NCBI RefSeq assembly: GCF_017854565.1
Contig: NZ_JAFMHJ010000008.1
Coordinates: 1 to 64,000 of the forward strand
Source: Yoonia sp.
GTDB lineage: Bacteria > Pseudomonadota > Alphaproteobacteria > Rhodobacterales > Rhodobacteraceae
Direction: 5' to 3'
Length of the DNA: 64,000 nt
The position numbers were made by a program, and so were the translations under genes. The notes beneath the pieces were generated by a model. It was given only the letters and a program-made list of their open reading frames with translations, was not told the DNA's origin and ran no database searches. How positions within the stretch are numbered: the first letter of the stretch is position 1; each line of letters begins with the position of its first letter. Below are positions 20,923 through 39,160 of the stretch, one piece after another.

Positions 20923-20965
20923 GTGTACGTACGCTGGATGTACAGGGTCTGTACGCGGTCTTGCA
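20923..20965 (+). repeat. GTAC-phased repeat, copy A
   Basis: GTGTACGTACGCTGGATGTACAGGGTCTGTACGCGGTCTTGCA; 29/34 identical over the core to the reverse complement of 32779-32820. Confidence 0.7.
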
Positions 20966-20993
20966 GTTAATTTACCGCGACCCGCCCGGCGGT

Positions 20994-22316
20994 TCAGCTG
21001 GCCGACCGCTGCGCCCGCCCGATGGACGCATAGGCCTTGAACCCGGCTTTCAGCACGTCGTCAGGCGAATAAATATTGCGCAAGTCAGCCATCAGCGGCG
21101 TTCGCATACTGCCTGCCAAACGCGTCAGATCAAGCGCACGGAATTCATTCCACGCCGTCAGCAGAACCAACAAATCCGCCCCCTCCGCCGCGTCATATGC
21201 ATTTGCAACCCACGTCACACCCGGCAATAGCGCCTCGCCCTCGGCTTTGCCATGCGGGTCCGTTACCCGCACAGTCGCGCCGCCGCCAAGCAATGCAGGC
21301 ACAATCGTCAGCGCCGGGGATTCGCGCATGTCGTCGGTATTGGGTTTGAATGTGGCACCCAGAACCGCCACCGTCTTGCCGGCAAAGCTGTCGTCGCAAA
21401 GATCACGCAGCTTTTCAATCATCCGCCGTTTGATTTGCTCATTCACCTCGATCACGGTTTCCACGATCCGCATGGGCACGCCATGCTCTTGCCCGATACG
21501 GGCCAAAGCCTTGGTATCTTTGGGAAAACAGGACCCGCCAAAACCCGGGCCTGCGTGCAGAAACTTGTTCCCGATCCGACCGTCATAGCCAATACCCTTT
21601 GCCACCTCTTTGACATCCGCGCCGGTCCGTTCGCACAGGGAGGCGATTTCGTTGATAAAGGTGACCTTGGTCGCCAGAAATGCGTTGGCGGCGTATTTGA
21701 TCATTTCTGCGCTTTCGAGATCGGTCCTGACGATGGGAAAATCACGCAAGAAAAGCGGGCGGTAGATGGCTGCCATCACAGCCGCCGCGCGGTCGGTTTG
21801 AACACCGACAATAATGCGGTCCGGGCGCATGAAATCATCAATGGCAGCACCTTCGCGCAGGAATTCCGGGTTGGATGCCACGTCAAAGTCCAAATTTGGA
21901 TTGGCCGCTTTGATCACCTCGGCCACCTTGCGATTGGTGCCGACGGGAACGGTTGATTTCGTAACGACGACAACATAGTCAGTGGCCGCCCGCGCGATTT
22001 CTTGCGCCGCAGCAAGCACATAAGACACGTCCGCGTGGCCATCACCACGGCGGGTCGGCGTCCCAACCGCTATAAAAACAGCCTCGGCCCCAGCGATGGC
22101 AGTCGGCAGATCACGGGTAAAGGTCAGACGCCCCGCGGCCGTGTTACGGGCCAGAAGCTCATCAAGGCCCGGCTCAAAAATCGGGATATCGCCGCGTTCG
22201 AGCATATCAATCTTGCGCTGATCCTTGTCCACGCAAACGATATCGTGGCCAAAATCAGCAAAACATACCCCCGACACAAGCCCGACATATCCAGTTCCGA
22301 TAACCGCGATTTTCAT
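20994..22316 (-). CDS. ugd: UDP-glucose 6-dehydrogenase
   Basis: MKIAVIGTGYVGLVSGVCFADFGHDIVCVDKD; GPGFGGSCFPKDTKAL. Confidence 0.96.
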   Translation of the reverse strand: MKIAVIGTGYVGLVSGVCFADFGHDIVCVDKDQRKIDMLERGDIPIFEPGLDELLARNTAAGRLTFTRDLPTAIAGAEAVFIAVGTPTRRGDGHADVSYVLAAAQEIARAATDYVVVVTKSTVPVGTNRKVAEVIKAANPNLDFDVASNPEFLREGAAIDDFMRPDRIIVGVQTDRAAAVMAAIYRPLFLRDFPIVRTDLESAEMIKYAANAFLATKVTFINEIASLCERTGADVKEVAKGIGYDGRIGNKFLHAGPGFGGSCFPKDTKALARIGQEHGVPMRIVETVIEVNEQIKRRMIEKLRDLCDDSFAGKTVAVLGATFKPNTDDMRESPALTIVPALLGGGATVRVTDPHGKAEGEALLPGVTWVANAYDAAEGADLLVLLTAWNEFRALDLTRLAGSMRTPLMADLRNIYSPDDVLKAGFKAYASIGRAQRSAS

Positions 22317-22432
22317 GATATTTCCTTGGCTATGATACCCAAGCCTTGTGCCATGTTGGACCGGTCAGGCAAAGGGGGTCAGAATTACGTTTGCATCCGG
22401 CCAAGATGCGGCAGGGGCGCGCCCGGCATTGC

Positions 22433-23860
22433 CTAGCTATTGTCACCACCATCACGACTAAGCAGGTCAAACTTGCGCAATTTGACATAAAGCGACTGCC
22501 GCGAAAGGCCCAGCATCTCGGCTGCGGCGACACGGTTGTTCATCGTCAGCTTGACCGCCGTTTCGATACACATTTTTTCGACCACATCGGTCGTTTCGGC
22601 GACAATGTCCTTTAGCGTTGCACTGCCGACAAGTTCGACAACAGAACGCATGTTTTCGTCGCTTGTCGGGCTAACCGTCGTGCGGCTGGCATCGGCATGG
22701 CTGGCATCGCGCATCACAAAGGCAAAAACCGCGTGAAGACCCGCATGAAGCTTTGTCACCGATATTTCAACCGCACGTGGGCTGCCATATTCGCCAGCGA
22801 TCTTGGTGGCGTACATGCGCATCCGCCCGGCGCGGGTTGCGTTGTCGATCATCACCTTCAGGTCGATGCTACCGCGCTGCAGATAGTCCGCAAGATTACG
22901 CCCGCGCAGGTTAATGTCATGCGCAATATCAATCAATTCAAGGAACGAATCATTGGCCGACAAAAGATCGCCGGCGTCCGACGCAAAGACAATCGCATCA
23001 GGGCTGCTGAGGTAGAAATCATGCGTGGTGCGTGTGAGATCATCGGGTTTTGCATCACTGTCGCCCGTGCGCGCAAGCCGACACAGCAATATCCGTTCAC
23101 CCGCCGCCCGAAACAAGGTCGGCATGATATTCACAGCATGACCGCTGCCGCGGAGTTCACTTTTTGTAGCACTGTTTTTGGCGCAAATCGCCTGTGCCGC
23201 GAGGCCATCAACCAGATCACCACGCCTTCGCCCGTCAAAGCAGCTCGCAAATGGGTGGCCGACAAGGCTTTCGCGCGGCTGGTCAAGCAAGGATACCGCC
23301 GCTGGATTCGCTTCTGTTATTTCACCGGTTTGGACCGACACGAACATGACCGCCTCGGATGTGCTTTCCATCAGAACCCGAAACCGCGTGTCATATTCAC
23401 GCTGCATTTCATAGTCGCGTTCAAGCGCCAATTGCGCTTTGACCAATTGCTGCTGCATCTCAGCGATGGGGCGCAGGTCGCGCCCCAGCAACAGGATCGC
23501 GCCATCTGGCCCGATGCGGTGGAAGCTATAGCGCACAGGGAATTCCCAGCATCCGACTTCATCGGAATGGTTCAGCTCGACGGGGCGGACACTGGCTTGA
23601 CCGGACAAAAATGCGGCCAGCCTGCTTTCAAACTTTGGGACGCTTTCAATTGTCAGCGCGCTGCGGATATCCTTGTTTTCCCAATGCTCCAGCTTGCGAA
23701 ACGTCTCGTGGGCGGGGTTGGCAAGAACCGACAAAACGGTCCCGCTATCCGAAATGACGATGCTAAGGTCGGCCACCTCAGAAATGATATCGCCCAGAAT
23801 CTCGGGTGCGATAAGGGGAATAGCGCCGCTATTCCAATATTTCGTCCCGCGCGACGTCAT
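22433..23860 (-). CDS. ppsR: PpsR/CrtJ photosynthesis gene repressor
   Basis: PAS domains plus C-terminal Fis-type HTH VEKMCIETAVKLTMNNRVAAAEMLGLSRQSLYVKLRKFDLL; next to ppaA and bchF. Confidence 0.93.
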   Translation of the reverse strand: MTSRGTKYWNSGAIPLIAPEILGDIISEVADLSIVISDSGTVLSVLANPAHETFRKLEHWENKDIRSALTIESVPKFESRLAAFLSGQASVRPVELNHSDEVGCWEFPVRYSFHRIGPDGAILLLGRDLRPIAEMQQQLVKAQLALERDYEMQREYDTRFRVLMESTSEAVMFVSVQTGEITEANPAAVSLLDQPRESLVGHPFASCFDGRRRGDLVDGLAAQAICAKNSATKSELRGSGHAVNIMPTLFRAAGERILLCRLARTGDSDAKPDDLTRTTHDFYLSSPDAIVFASDAGDLLSANDSFLELIDIAHDINLRGRNLADYLQRGSIDLKVMIDNATRAGRMRMYATKIAGEYGSPRAVEISVTKLHAGLHAVFAFVMRDASHADASRTTVSPTSDENMRSVVELVGSATLKDIVAETTDVVEKMCIETAVKLTMNNRVAAAEMLGLSRQSLYVKLRKFDLLSRDGGDNS

Positions 23861-23895
23861 CGCAAGGGTGCCCCAGATGGTCCCGTTCCCACTAT

Positions 23896-24693
23896 TTAAG
23901 CCCTGCGCATCATAGTCGCGTCATCACGCGAATGTGTTCCCAGACCACAAAGTCGTATGGCCTCGGCTGATTGTGTAGTCGCATAGTCGGCGCCCGTAAA
24001 CGCGATAATGCTCTGGTCAGTTTCGACGGCGAGCAGCGACCCGCCAATAACGACCGGAGGTGATTGATCTGTTGCCGTCTTCACAACACCAACCAGCCGC
24101 CGCAGTGCTTCCCACGTTTCGCAAGGCGCGGCGGATATGAATACCGCATGAAATTTGGTCCGCTGCATCCGGCAGGTCACATCTTCGGGGTTGGCTCCCA
24201 ACACGACCCGCACCGAAAATCCTTTGCGGCGCAATTGCCCCGCAAGAACCATTGCGCCCAGCGTGTGATGCACATCGTGCGGCACGACCAACATGATCGA
24301 CGGTGCGCCTGCGTCAGCAGAGCTGTCACCAGCCCAGCTTGGGCCGAGATCACGCAGCATGGCCTGAAGGCGCGATACGCCGATGGTGACGCTGGCAAAT
24401 CCCAGCGCGTCCCGGGACCATGCGTCGCCCATGCGCCGCGCAAGTTCCGGAATATAGAAATCGGCAATATCCTCGGGGCAGGTTCCGGCCGACACCGCCT
24501 CGCGAATGGCAACCGCGCATGCCGCGGATTGCGCGCTGAGCGCTGCGTCGTGCAGCTTTTTCATGATGTCAGGGTCAAGACGACACCGGGCACCGTCCGC
24601 CAATGCGACGGCAACTGGCGCTGCTGATCTGACGATCTGGCACATAGGCGCATCCAATTGCGCCCAGACCTCTATGCTCCGGCGGTCGGCCAT
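23896..24693 (-). CDS. ppaA: PpaA/AerR-type cobalamin-binding (SCHIC) photosynthesis regulator
   Basis: LVVPHDVHHTLGAMVLAGQLRRKGFSVRVVLG; synteny ppsR-ppaA-bchF; start moved to Met at 24693 (MADRRSIEVW). Confidence 0.88.
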   Translation of the reverse strand: MADRRSIEVWAQLDAPMCQIVRSAAPVAVALADGARCRLDPDIMKKLHDAALSAQSAACAVAIREAVSAGTCPEDIADFYIPELARRMGDAWSRDALGFASVTIGVSRLQAMLRDLGPSWAGDSSADAGAPSIMLVVPHDVHHTLGAMVLAGQLRRKGFSVRVVLGANPEDVTCRMQRTKFHAVFISAAPCETWEALRRLVGVVKTATDQSPPVVIGGSLLAVETDQSIIAFTGADYATTQSAEAIRLCGLGTHSRDDATMMRRA

Positions 24694-24773
24694 CCACGCA
24701 CCCTTTGGCTGAATCTGCGTATTTGGGCTGCAATTGCAGCAATATCTCACATTGTCCTTTGCGACAGAATAAA

Positions 24774-24791
24774 TGTCAAAGAAAATTGACA
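24774..24791. promoter_or_regulatory. PpsR/CrtJ-type box (TGT-N12-ACA) upstream of ppaA
   Basis: TGT CAAAGAAAATTG ACA. Confidence 0.7.
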
Positions 24792-24897
24792 CATTGATCG
24801 CCATAGGCCTCCAGTTTTACATTAGTACACTGTAAAATAAGCATAATTTTGCGTATTTGGACCTGTTGGCCGCTGGCAGATTTAGCGCACACCAATG

Positions 24898-24915
24898 TGT
24901 AAGTTAAAGTTGACA
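24898..24915. promoter_or_regulatory. PpsR/CrtJ-type box upstream of bchF
   Basis: TGT AAGTTAAAGTTG ACA; its 3' end coincides with a TTGACA -35-like hexamer (24910-24915), with TAGTCT at 24934-24939. Confidence 0.75.
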
Positions 24916-24969
24916 CATGCCTATATTGCCCCCTAGTCTTAACCCACACGACTGTCAGAGGGCGTTTTC

Positions 24970-32777
<7,808 letters not shown>

Positions 32778-32778
<1 letters not shown>

Positions 32779-32849
32779 TGCACAACGCGTACAGACCCCG
32801 TACGGACCGCGTACGTACACCTACCCTGCGTGGGGGCCGTTTGGGATGA
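32778..32849 (+). other. Candidate 23-codon mini-ORF bridging bchL and bchM
   Basis: ATG overlaps bchL stop (TGATG); TGA overlaps bchM start (ATGA); peptide MHNAYRPRTDRVRTPTLRGGRLG. Confidence 0.3.
32779..32820 (-). repeat. GTAC-phased repeat, copy B (inverted relative to copy A)
   Basis: Reverse complement GTGTACGTACGCGGTCCGTACGGGGTCTGTACGCGTTGTGCA matches 20923-20965. Confidence 0.7.
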
Positions 32850-33538
32850 CCAACTATGCCGCCACACGTGACCGGGTCGAACACTACTTTGACCGTTCCG
32901 CCACCAAGGTCTGGGAGCGGCTGACGTCAGACGCGCCGGTGTCGGGTATCCGTGCCACGGTGCGTGCGGGTCGCGACCGGATGCGGGCGCTGATGCTGGC
33001 CCAACTGCCCGATGATCTGCGCGGCGCGCGGATTTTGGATGCGGGTTGCGGCACCGGGGCGATGGCGGTGGAACTGGCCCGGCGCGGGGCAGATGTTGTC
33101 GCGGTCGATATCTCGCCTGCTTTGGTCGATATCGCACAAAAGCGGATGCCGACCGGCATGCCCGGTGCGATTGAATGGATCGCGGGTGACATGCTCGAGG
33201 CGACCAGTGGTCGGTTCGACCACGCGCTGGCGATGGATTCGTTGATCTATTACAGCGCGCCGGATATTGCCGCGCTGCTGGGCCGTGCCGTCATGCGGGT
33301 CGATGGCAAATTCATCTTTACCCTGCCGCCACGGACACCCGCGCTGATGGCGATGTGGCGTATTGGCAAGCTGTTTCCACGGGCCGACCGCAGCCCCGTC
33401 ATGATCCCGCAATCCACCGCCGGTGTCGCCAATGCCCTGCGGACCGCAGGTGTCAAAGGCAACCTGCGCGAGGTCGATCGGATCAAGTCAGGTTTCTATT
33501 TTTCAAGCGCACTGGTGTTTGAGGGAGCGTCCAGATGA
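32846..33538 (+). CDS. bchM: Magnesium protoporphyrin IX methyltransferase
   Basis: MTNYAATRDRVEHYFDRSATKVWERLTSDAPVSGIRATVRAGRDRM; SAM motif ILDAGCGTGAMAVELARRG. Confidence 0.96.
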   Translation: MTNYAATRDRVEHYFDRSATKVWERLTSDAPVSGIRATVRAGRDRMRALMLAQLPDDLRGARILDAGCGTGAMAVELARRGADVVAVDISPALVDIAQKRMPTGMPGAIEWIAGDMLEATSGRFDHALAMDSLIYYSAPDIAALLGRAVMRVDGKFIFTLPPRTPALMAMWRIGKLFPRADRSPVMIPQSTAGVANALRTAGVKGNLREVDRIKSGFYFSSALVFEGASR

Positions 33539-34965
33539 TTTTCAAAGCGTCCGCCCTGAAAAAGCTATCGGTCAATCTGCTGCCGTTTGGCGAAGCGGTC
33601 AGCGATGATCTGCCGCTGGGGCAATTGTTACGGTTGTCGCTGTTTCAGGTTTCGGTGGGCATGGCATCGGTGATGTTGCTGGGCACGCTGAACCGGGTGA
33701 TGATCGTGGAATTGAACATTGCCGCGATGCTGGTGGCGACAATGATCGCCATTCCGGTGCTGGTCGCGCCGTTCCGGGCGCTGGTCGGGTTTAAATCCGA
33801 CAACTATAAATCCGCGATCGGCTGGAAGCGCATTCCCTATCTTTGGTTCGGCACAATGTGGCAGTTTGGCGGCTTGGCGATCATGCCGATGGCGCTGCTG
33901 GTGTTGTCGGGCGACCGGGCGCTGGATGTGGATTGGGCCGGGTATGTGGGTGCCGGTCTGGCGTTCCTGCTGACCGGCATTGGGATGCATATGACGCAGA
34001 CTGCGGGGCTTGCTCTGGCGGCTGATCGCGCGACCGAGGAAACCCGGCCAAAGGTCGTTGCCCTGCTATATGTGATGCATCTGGTCGGCATGGCGTTTTC
34101 GGCGATTATCATTGGCGCCCTGCTGCGGGATTATTCTGCGCTGCGGCTGGTGCAGGTGGTGCAGGGCACCGCTGTGATCACGCTTTTGCTGAACCTGACC
34201 GCCCTGTGGAAGCAGGAAAGGGTCAGCCCGATGACCAAGGCCCAGCGCGCCGAAGCGGCCCCGACGTTCCGCGATGCCTGGACCGATCTGGCGCGCGGTG
34301 GAGATGCGGGCCGTCTGCTTGCGGTCGTGTTCATCGGAACGATGGCGTTCAATATGCAAGATGTGTTGCTGGAGCCATATGGCGGCGAAATTCTGGGCCT
34401 GTCCGTGTCGACGACGACCCTTTTGACGGCGATGTGGGCCGCCGGTGCATTGGTGGGGTTTGCCATGGCCGCCCGCTGGCTGGGGCAAAATGTTGATCCG
34501 TACCGGATGGCCGCACGCGGCATTCTGGCCGGGGTTGCCGCGTTTTGCGCGGTGATTTTCGCGGCACCAATCGGGTCGCCGGCCTTGTTCTATCTGGGGG
34601 CGATCCTGATCGGATTTGGGGGCGGACTGTTTGGCGTGTCCACGCTGACCGCCGCGATGACCATGCCGACGATGGGCAATGCCGGGCGCGGTCTCGCGCT
34701 TGGTGCGTGGGGGGCCGCGCAGGCCACCGGCGCCGGTCTTTCGATCTTTATCGGGGGCACGATCCGTGACCTTGTGAACCATGCCGCCGGGAGCGGTACC
34801 TTGGGAGAGGCGCTCGCCACGCCTGCCACCGGCTATTCGGTCGTTTATCACACTGAAATTGGCCTTCTTTTCATTACCCTTATTGTGCTTGGGCCGCTGG
34901 TGCGCGTCCGGGCCATGACAAGCGGGGGCTCTGCCAAGCTGGGATTGGCAGATTTCCCGACCTGA
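33535..34965 (+). CDS. lhaA: LhaA/PucC family light-harvesting assembly protein (MFS)
   Basis: 476 aa; [25 protein letters not shown]; between bchM and puhA. Confidence 0.94.
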   Translation: MIFKASALKKLSVNLLPFGEAVSDDLPLGQLLRLSLFQVSVGMASVMLLGTLNRVMIVELNIAAMLVATMIAIPVLVAPFRALVGFKSDNYKSAIGWKRIPYLWFGTMWQFGGLAIMPMALLVLSGDRALDVDWAGYVGAGLAFLLTGIGMHMTQTAGLALAADRATEETRPKVVALLYVMHLVGMAFSAIIIGALLRDYSALRLVQVVQGTAVITLLLNLTALWKQERVSPMTKAQRAEAAPTFRDAWTDLARGGDAGRLLAVVFIGTMAFNMQDVLLEPYGGEILGLSVSTTTLLTAMWAAGALVGFAMAARWLGQNVDPYRMAARGILAGVAAFCAVIFAAPIGSPALFYLGAILIGFGGGLFGVSTLTAAMTMPTMGNAGRGLALGAWGAAQATGAGLSIFIGGTIRDLVNHAAGSGTLGEALATPATGYSVVYHTEIGLLFITLIVLGPLVRVRAMTSGGSAKLGLADFPT

Positions 34966-34984
34966 CCACCGAAAGGATACCGCT

Positions 34985-35752
34985 ATGGTTGGAAATACAT
35001 TCTTTGGAAACTTTGATTTGGCGAGTGCTGCGATCTGGATGTTCTGGATCTTTTTCGCGGGCCTGATCTACTATCTTCAGACCGAGAACATGCGCGAGGG
35101 CTATCCGCTTGAGGATGAGGTGGGCAACGCCGCCCCGAACCAAGGGCCGTTCCCGGTGCCTGCCGACAAGACGTTTCATCTGCGCGATGGCCGGGGCGCG
35201 TTGACGGTGCCAAGTGGCCAGCGGGGCGACCGCGAAGATCTGGCCTTGGCGCAGTCATCGGTTGCTGCCGGATCGCCCTATGTGCCTACGGGTGATCCAA
35301 TGCTGGACGGTGTCGGCCCGGCAAGCTGGGCCCCGCGCCGCGATGTCGCCGAACTGGATGCGCATGGCCATGCCAAGATCAAGCCGCTGTCGCTGCTGCC
35401 CGACTTTCATGTGTCAGCCGGGCGTGACCCGCGCGGCAAGCCGGTTGTCGGTGGCGACGGAGAGGTCGTGGGGCGGATCACCGACATGTGGGTCGATGTG
35501 CCGGAATCGATGGTCCGGTATCTGACCGTCGATCTGAACCCCGAAGGCAGCGGCAAGACCCGGCTGATCCCGATGACGATGGCCAGGATCGACAGTGACC
35601 GTGTGACGGTCCGCGCCCTGCACGCCCATAACTGGGAGGGGCTGCCAACCATCCGCAAGGCCGATGAGGTCACGCTGCTGGAAGAAGACAAGATCTGCGC
35701 CTACGTCGCCGGCGGCACGCTTTATGCTGATCCAAATGCGATGAACGCCTAA
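34985..35752 (+). CDS. puhA: Photosynthetic reaction center H subunit
   Basis: [52 protein letters not shown]. Confidence 0.98.
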   Translation: MVGNTFFGNFDLASAAIWMFWIFFAGLIYYLQTENMREGYPLEDEVGNAAPNQGPFPVPADKTFHLRDGRGALTVPSGQRGDREDLALAQSSVAAGSPYVPTGDPMLDGVGPASWAPRRDVAELDAHGHAKIKPLSLLPDFHVSAGRDPRGKPVVGGDGEVVGRITDMWVDVPESMVRYLTVDLNPEGSGKTRLIPMTMARIDSDRVTVRALHAHNWEGLPTIRKADEVTLLEEDKICAYVAGGTLYADPNAMNA

Positions 35753-35806
35753 GCACCGTGGCCCCGGTTCGCCACCGGGGCCACCAGACACCAAAGGGGA
35801 CCTGTC

Positions 35807-36445
35807 ATGAGCCACGACGATTTCAAATTCGAACCCATCCGCGGCCTGCCAGAGCAGTTACCCGCCGATGAGCATATTCTTTGGCAGGGGTCGCCCGCGC
35901 CGCGACATCTGGCCCGCGAGGCGCTGAACCTGCGCTGGGTGGCTGGGTATTTCGGACTGCTTGCTGTGTGGCGGGTCGAGGTTTCGTCGGCTGACTTTTC
36001 GCTGGGCGTGTCGCTGATGCATGGGCTGCCGTTCGTGGTTGCGGGGCTGATCGCGTGCGGCATCCTTTATGGCATCGCCTATGTGCAGGCGCGGTCCACC
36101 GTTTACACATTGACCAACAAGCGGGTCGCGATGCGTATTGGTGCCGCGCTGACCATGACGCTGAACCTGCCGTACACATGGATTGGCACCGCCAAGCTGG
36201 ACCTGAAGCCATCGGGCAACGGCACGCTGGCGTTCGAGCTGATCGGGGACACGCGGGTGTCGTATCTGATGACCTGGCCGCATGTGCGCCCTTGGTACAT
36301 GTCGCGGACGCAGCCCGCGCTGCGCTGTATTCCCGACGCCACGACGGTCGCGCGCATTTTTGCTCAAGCCGCTGAAACGCGGATATCCGAACCCCGTGTA
36401 GAACGCATCACGGAACACGGCAGCAATGCCATAGCTGCGGAGTAA
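35807..36445 (+). CDS. puhB: Photosynthetic complex assembly protein PuhB
   Basis: LPEQLPADEHILWQGSPAPRHLAREAL; follows puhA. Confidence 0.95.
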   Translation: MSHDDFKFEPIRGLPEQLPADEHILWQGSPAPRHLAREALNLRWVAGYFGLLAVWRVEVSSADFSLGVSLMHGLPFVVAGLIACGILYGIAYVQARSTVYTLTNKRVAMRIGAALTMTLNLPYTWIGTAKLDLKPSGNGTLAFELIGDTRVSYLMTWPHVRPWYMSRTQPALRCIPDATTVARIFAQAAETRISEPRVERITEHGSNAIAAE

Positions 36446-36450
36446 CCGAT

Positions 36451-36909
36451 ATGTCCGACGTGCAGACACCGATCCGCCACCGTGACCGCGATATGGTCCC
36501 AAGGGCGCTTGTTCAGGGCATGTTCGGCCTGATGTTCGCCACGACCGCGCTGGTTGCCTTTGCAACATTCACCGACCGCCCGCATTTGGGTGTTCTGGTC
36601 GAGGCACCGATTGCGGCGTCGCTGCAGATTGTCATGACGGGGGACCGCGCAGGGATTTATCAGGTCCATGATCTGGCCGGGAACCAACTGGCCCTTTCAA
36701 GCGAAAACAAGGCCGGATTTATTGGTGTTATCGGGCGAACCTTTGACCGAGAGCGCCAGCTACGCGGCGTGACATCAGACGAACCCGTAACCGTCTTGCG
36801 CCGCGAAAACGGCCATATCGCGATTGTCGATGAAACCACCGGCATGTCAGTCGAGCTGATTGGCTATGGTGTTGATAACGTGGCAGCCTTTGCCCGGCTG
36901 CTGGACTGA
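36451..36909 (+). CDS. puhC: Photosynthetic complex assembly protein PuhC
   Basis: 152 aa with N-terminal TM; synteny with puhB. Confidence 0.92.
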   Translation: MSDVQTPIRHRDRDMVPRALVQGMFGLMFATTALVAFATFTDRPHLGVLVEAPIAASLQIVMTGDRAGIYQVHDLAGNQLALSSENKAGFIGVIGRTFDRERQLRGVTSDEPVTVLRRENGHIAIVDETTGMSVELIGYGVDNVAAFARLLD

Positions 36910-36960
36910 AACCGCATTGGGTCAGCCACCCGTATGCCAGAGATGTGAAAGGGAACTCAC

Positions 36961-37257
36961 ATGGGACTATTTTTAAGAACGCAGGAAACCGCACCTTGCA
37001 CGGTGACGATTTCCCATCGGTTTGAGGAACTGTCGGCACATGTCCGGTTGGACAACGGCGCAGTGATCTATCCCGGCGATACGGTGCAGGTGCAGGGCCC
37101 CGAAATTATGGCCGCCTTTGGTGAATTGATCGAAGAAAAGCGCATGGCGACGATCACGCGCGCATCAAAGCTGGAACAGCTATGGACCCGCGCGACGGGC
37201 GATTTCGAATTCATGGAACTGTGCGAATTTTCATTCAGCGAAGAGGTGATGTCATGA
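36961..37257 (+). CDS. bciE: Small protein between puhC and acsF; probable BciE-type auxiliary subunit of the aerobic cyclase
   Basis: 98 aa, immediately upstream of acsF (ATGA overlap); assignment rests on synteny and size. Confidence 0.7.
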   Translation: MGLFLRTQETAPCTVTISHRFEELSAHVRLDNGAVIYPGDTVQVQGPEIMAAFGELIEEKRMATITRASKLEQLWTRATGDFEFMELCEFSFSEEVMS

Positions 37258-38372
37258 ACATGCACTCATCCGAAGCCACGACCGCAGAAGAAGCGATCGC
37301 CGCGCAAGAGGCGCTGCCGCCGCTGACCAACGAAGCCGCGACCGCCGTTGCGATGCAGAACACCCTGCTGACGCCACGGTTCTATACCACTGATTTTGAA
37401 GAAATGGACGCGATTGATGTGACCCCGGTGCGTGCCGAATGGGACAAGCTGATTGCGGCCATGAAGGCCGACCCCAACAAGGGCCACTTTAAGAAGAACG
37501 AAGACTGGGATCACGTCGATTGGGACCGGATGGAGCCAAAGCTGAAGGCCGAGTTCATCGACTTTCTGATCTCAAGCTGTACGGCGGAATTTTCGGGCTG
37601 CGTGCTGTATAAAGAGATGAAGCGGCGCGGGTCGAACGAAGATATCACGACCCTGTTTCAGCTGATGGCCCGTGACGAGGCGCGGCACGCCGGGTTTATC
37701 AATGATGCCCTGCGCGAAGCCGGGATTGCGGTGAACCTTGGCTTTTTGACGCAAGCCAAGAAATACACCTATTTCCGGCCTAAATTCATCTATTACGCGA
37801 CTTACCTGTCGGAAAAGATCGGGTATGCCCGTTACATCACGATTTACCGCCACCTTGAAGCGCACCCCGAAAAGCGGTTTCACCCGATTTTCAAATGGTT
37901 CCGCGAATGGTGCAACGATGAGTTTTCCCATGGCGAGGCCTTTGCCCTGCTGCTGAAAACCGATCCAAAGCTGACACAAAGCCGGATGAACAAGATGTGG
38001 ATCAAGTTCTTTCTGACGGCGGTGTTTTCCACGATGTGGGTGCGCGACCATCAGCGGCCAGAATTTCACAAGGCACTGGGCGTCGATCCGGCGTGGTATG
38101 GCCAAGAGGTGTTCCGCAAGACATCCCAGATCACCAAACAGGTGTTCCCGATGACGCTGGACATTGATCATCCACGCTGGATTCCGACGCTGAACCGGAT
38201 GCAGGACGCCAATGTGCAGATTGCGCTGGGCCGCAAGCAAGGCGGCGTTGGCGGCTGGCTGAAACGCATGGCGGGGTCGGCGAAGGCTGGTTTTGCCTTT
38301 GTGTCGCTGCTGACCATTCCGGCGGAAAAGAACGCCGTCCCGCAAAACCCCCGGCTGGAGCCCGCATACTGA
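37254..38372 (+). CDS. acsF: Magnesium-protoporphyrin IX monomethyl ester (oxidative) cyclase
   Basis: LLTPRFYTTDFEEMDAIDVTPVRAEWDKLI; diiron motifs EFSGCVLYKE, DEARHAGF. Confidence 0.97.
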   Translation: MNMHSSEATTAEEAIAAQEALPPLTNEAATAVAMQNTLLTPRFYTTDFEEMDAIDVTPVRAEWDKLIAAMKADPNKGHFKKNEDWDHVDWDRMEPKLKAEFIDFLISSCTAEFSGCVLYKEMKRRGSNEDITTLFQLMARDEARHAGFINDALREAGIAVNLGFLTQAKKYTYFRPKFIYYATYLSEKIGYARYITIYRHLEAHPEKRFHPIFKWFREWCNDEFSHGEAFALLLKTDPKLTQSRMNKMWIKFFLTAVFSTMWVRDHQRPEFHKALGVDPAWYGQEVFRKTSQITKQVFPMTLDIDHPRWIPTLNRMQDANVQIALGRKQGGVGGWLKRMAGSAKAGFAFVSLLTIPAEKNAVPQNPRLEPAY

Positions 38373-39157
38373 TGACTTCGCCTTGGATCGCATCGCTGTT
38401 GGCAATTTTCGTCTGGTGGTTTTCCACCGGGGCGATTTTGCTGGCGGTGCGCCGGGCAGATCGGGCAGGCACCCACCGGCTGACTGTGATCAAGGGCCTG
38501 CCATTGCTGATATTGGGTGGCGGGGCGGTTCTGGCGTCTTTGGCGAATGCCAGTGTGCTTGGGGTTTATCTGGGATTTTTCGGCGCGCTGGCCATCTGGG
38601 GCTGGATCGAACTGGCGTTTCTGGCAGGCGTCGTAACGGGGCCGATGCGCGACGAATGTTTGCCCGGATTGTCAGGCCGGGACAGGTTTTTCCGGGCATT
38701 TGCCACTGTGGCCTATCACGAATTGGTGTTGACGGTGGCCTTGCTGGGCTTGGTTTCGGTTTCAAATGGGGCGGCGAACCGCATGGCGATGGCGACCTAT
38801 CTGGTGCTGTTTCTGGCCCGTATTTTTGCAAAGCTGAACCTGTTTTACGGCGTGCCGCGCATCAATACGGAATTTGTGCCCGCGCGGCTGGCGCATCTGA
38901 AATCATATTTCCGTCGGGGGCCGGTCACGCTGGCATTTCCGGCGGCGATTACCGCGTTGACCGCGCTGCTGGCCGTCTGCGCCGAGCGGCTGTGGTCGGC
39001 GGGATCGGACGAAACGATTGCGGGCTTTGCCCTGTTGACCGCATTGGCGGCGCTGGCCCTTTTGGAACACTGGCTGATGGTGGTGCCGCTGCCTGATGCG
39101 AAACTATGGCGTTGGATGTTGCCCGCGCCCAAAACGATGACCAAAGAAGAAAGATAA
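38372..39157 (+). CDS. puhE: PuhE family protein, putative photosynthetic complex assembly protein
   Basis: 261 aa membrane protein between acsF and hemA. Confidence 0.9.
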   Translation: MTSPWIASLLAIFVWWFSTGAILLAVRRADRAGTHRLTVIKGLPLLILGGGAVLASLANASVLGVYLGFFGALAIWGWIELAFLAGVVTGPMRDECLPGLSGRDRFFRAFATVAYHELVLTVALLGLVSVSNGAANRMAMATYLVLFLARIFAKLNLFYGVPRINTEFVPARLAHLKSYFRRGPVTLAFPAAITALTALLAVCAERLWSAGSDETIAGFALLTALAALALLEHWLMVVPLPDAKLWRWMLPAPKTMTKEER

Positions 39158-39160
39158 GCC

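Noticed and set aside
22697-23899. 400-aa plus-strand ORF opposite ppsR
   Set aside because: Antisense shadow of a strongly supported ppsR; no family motifs.
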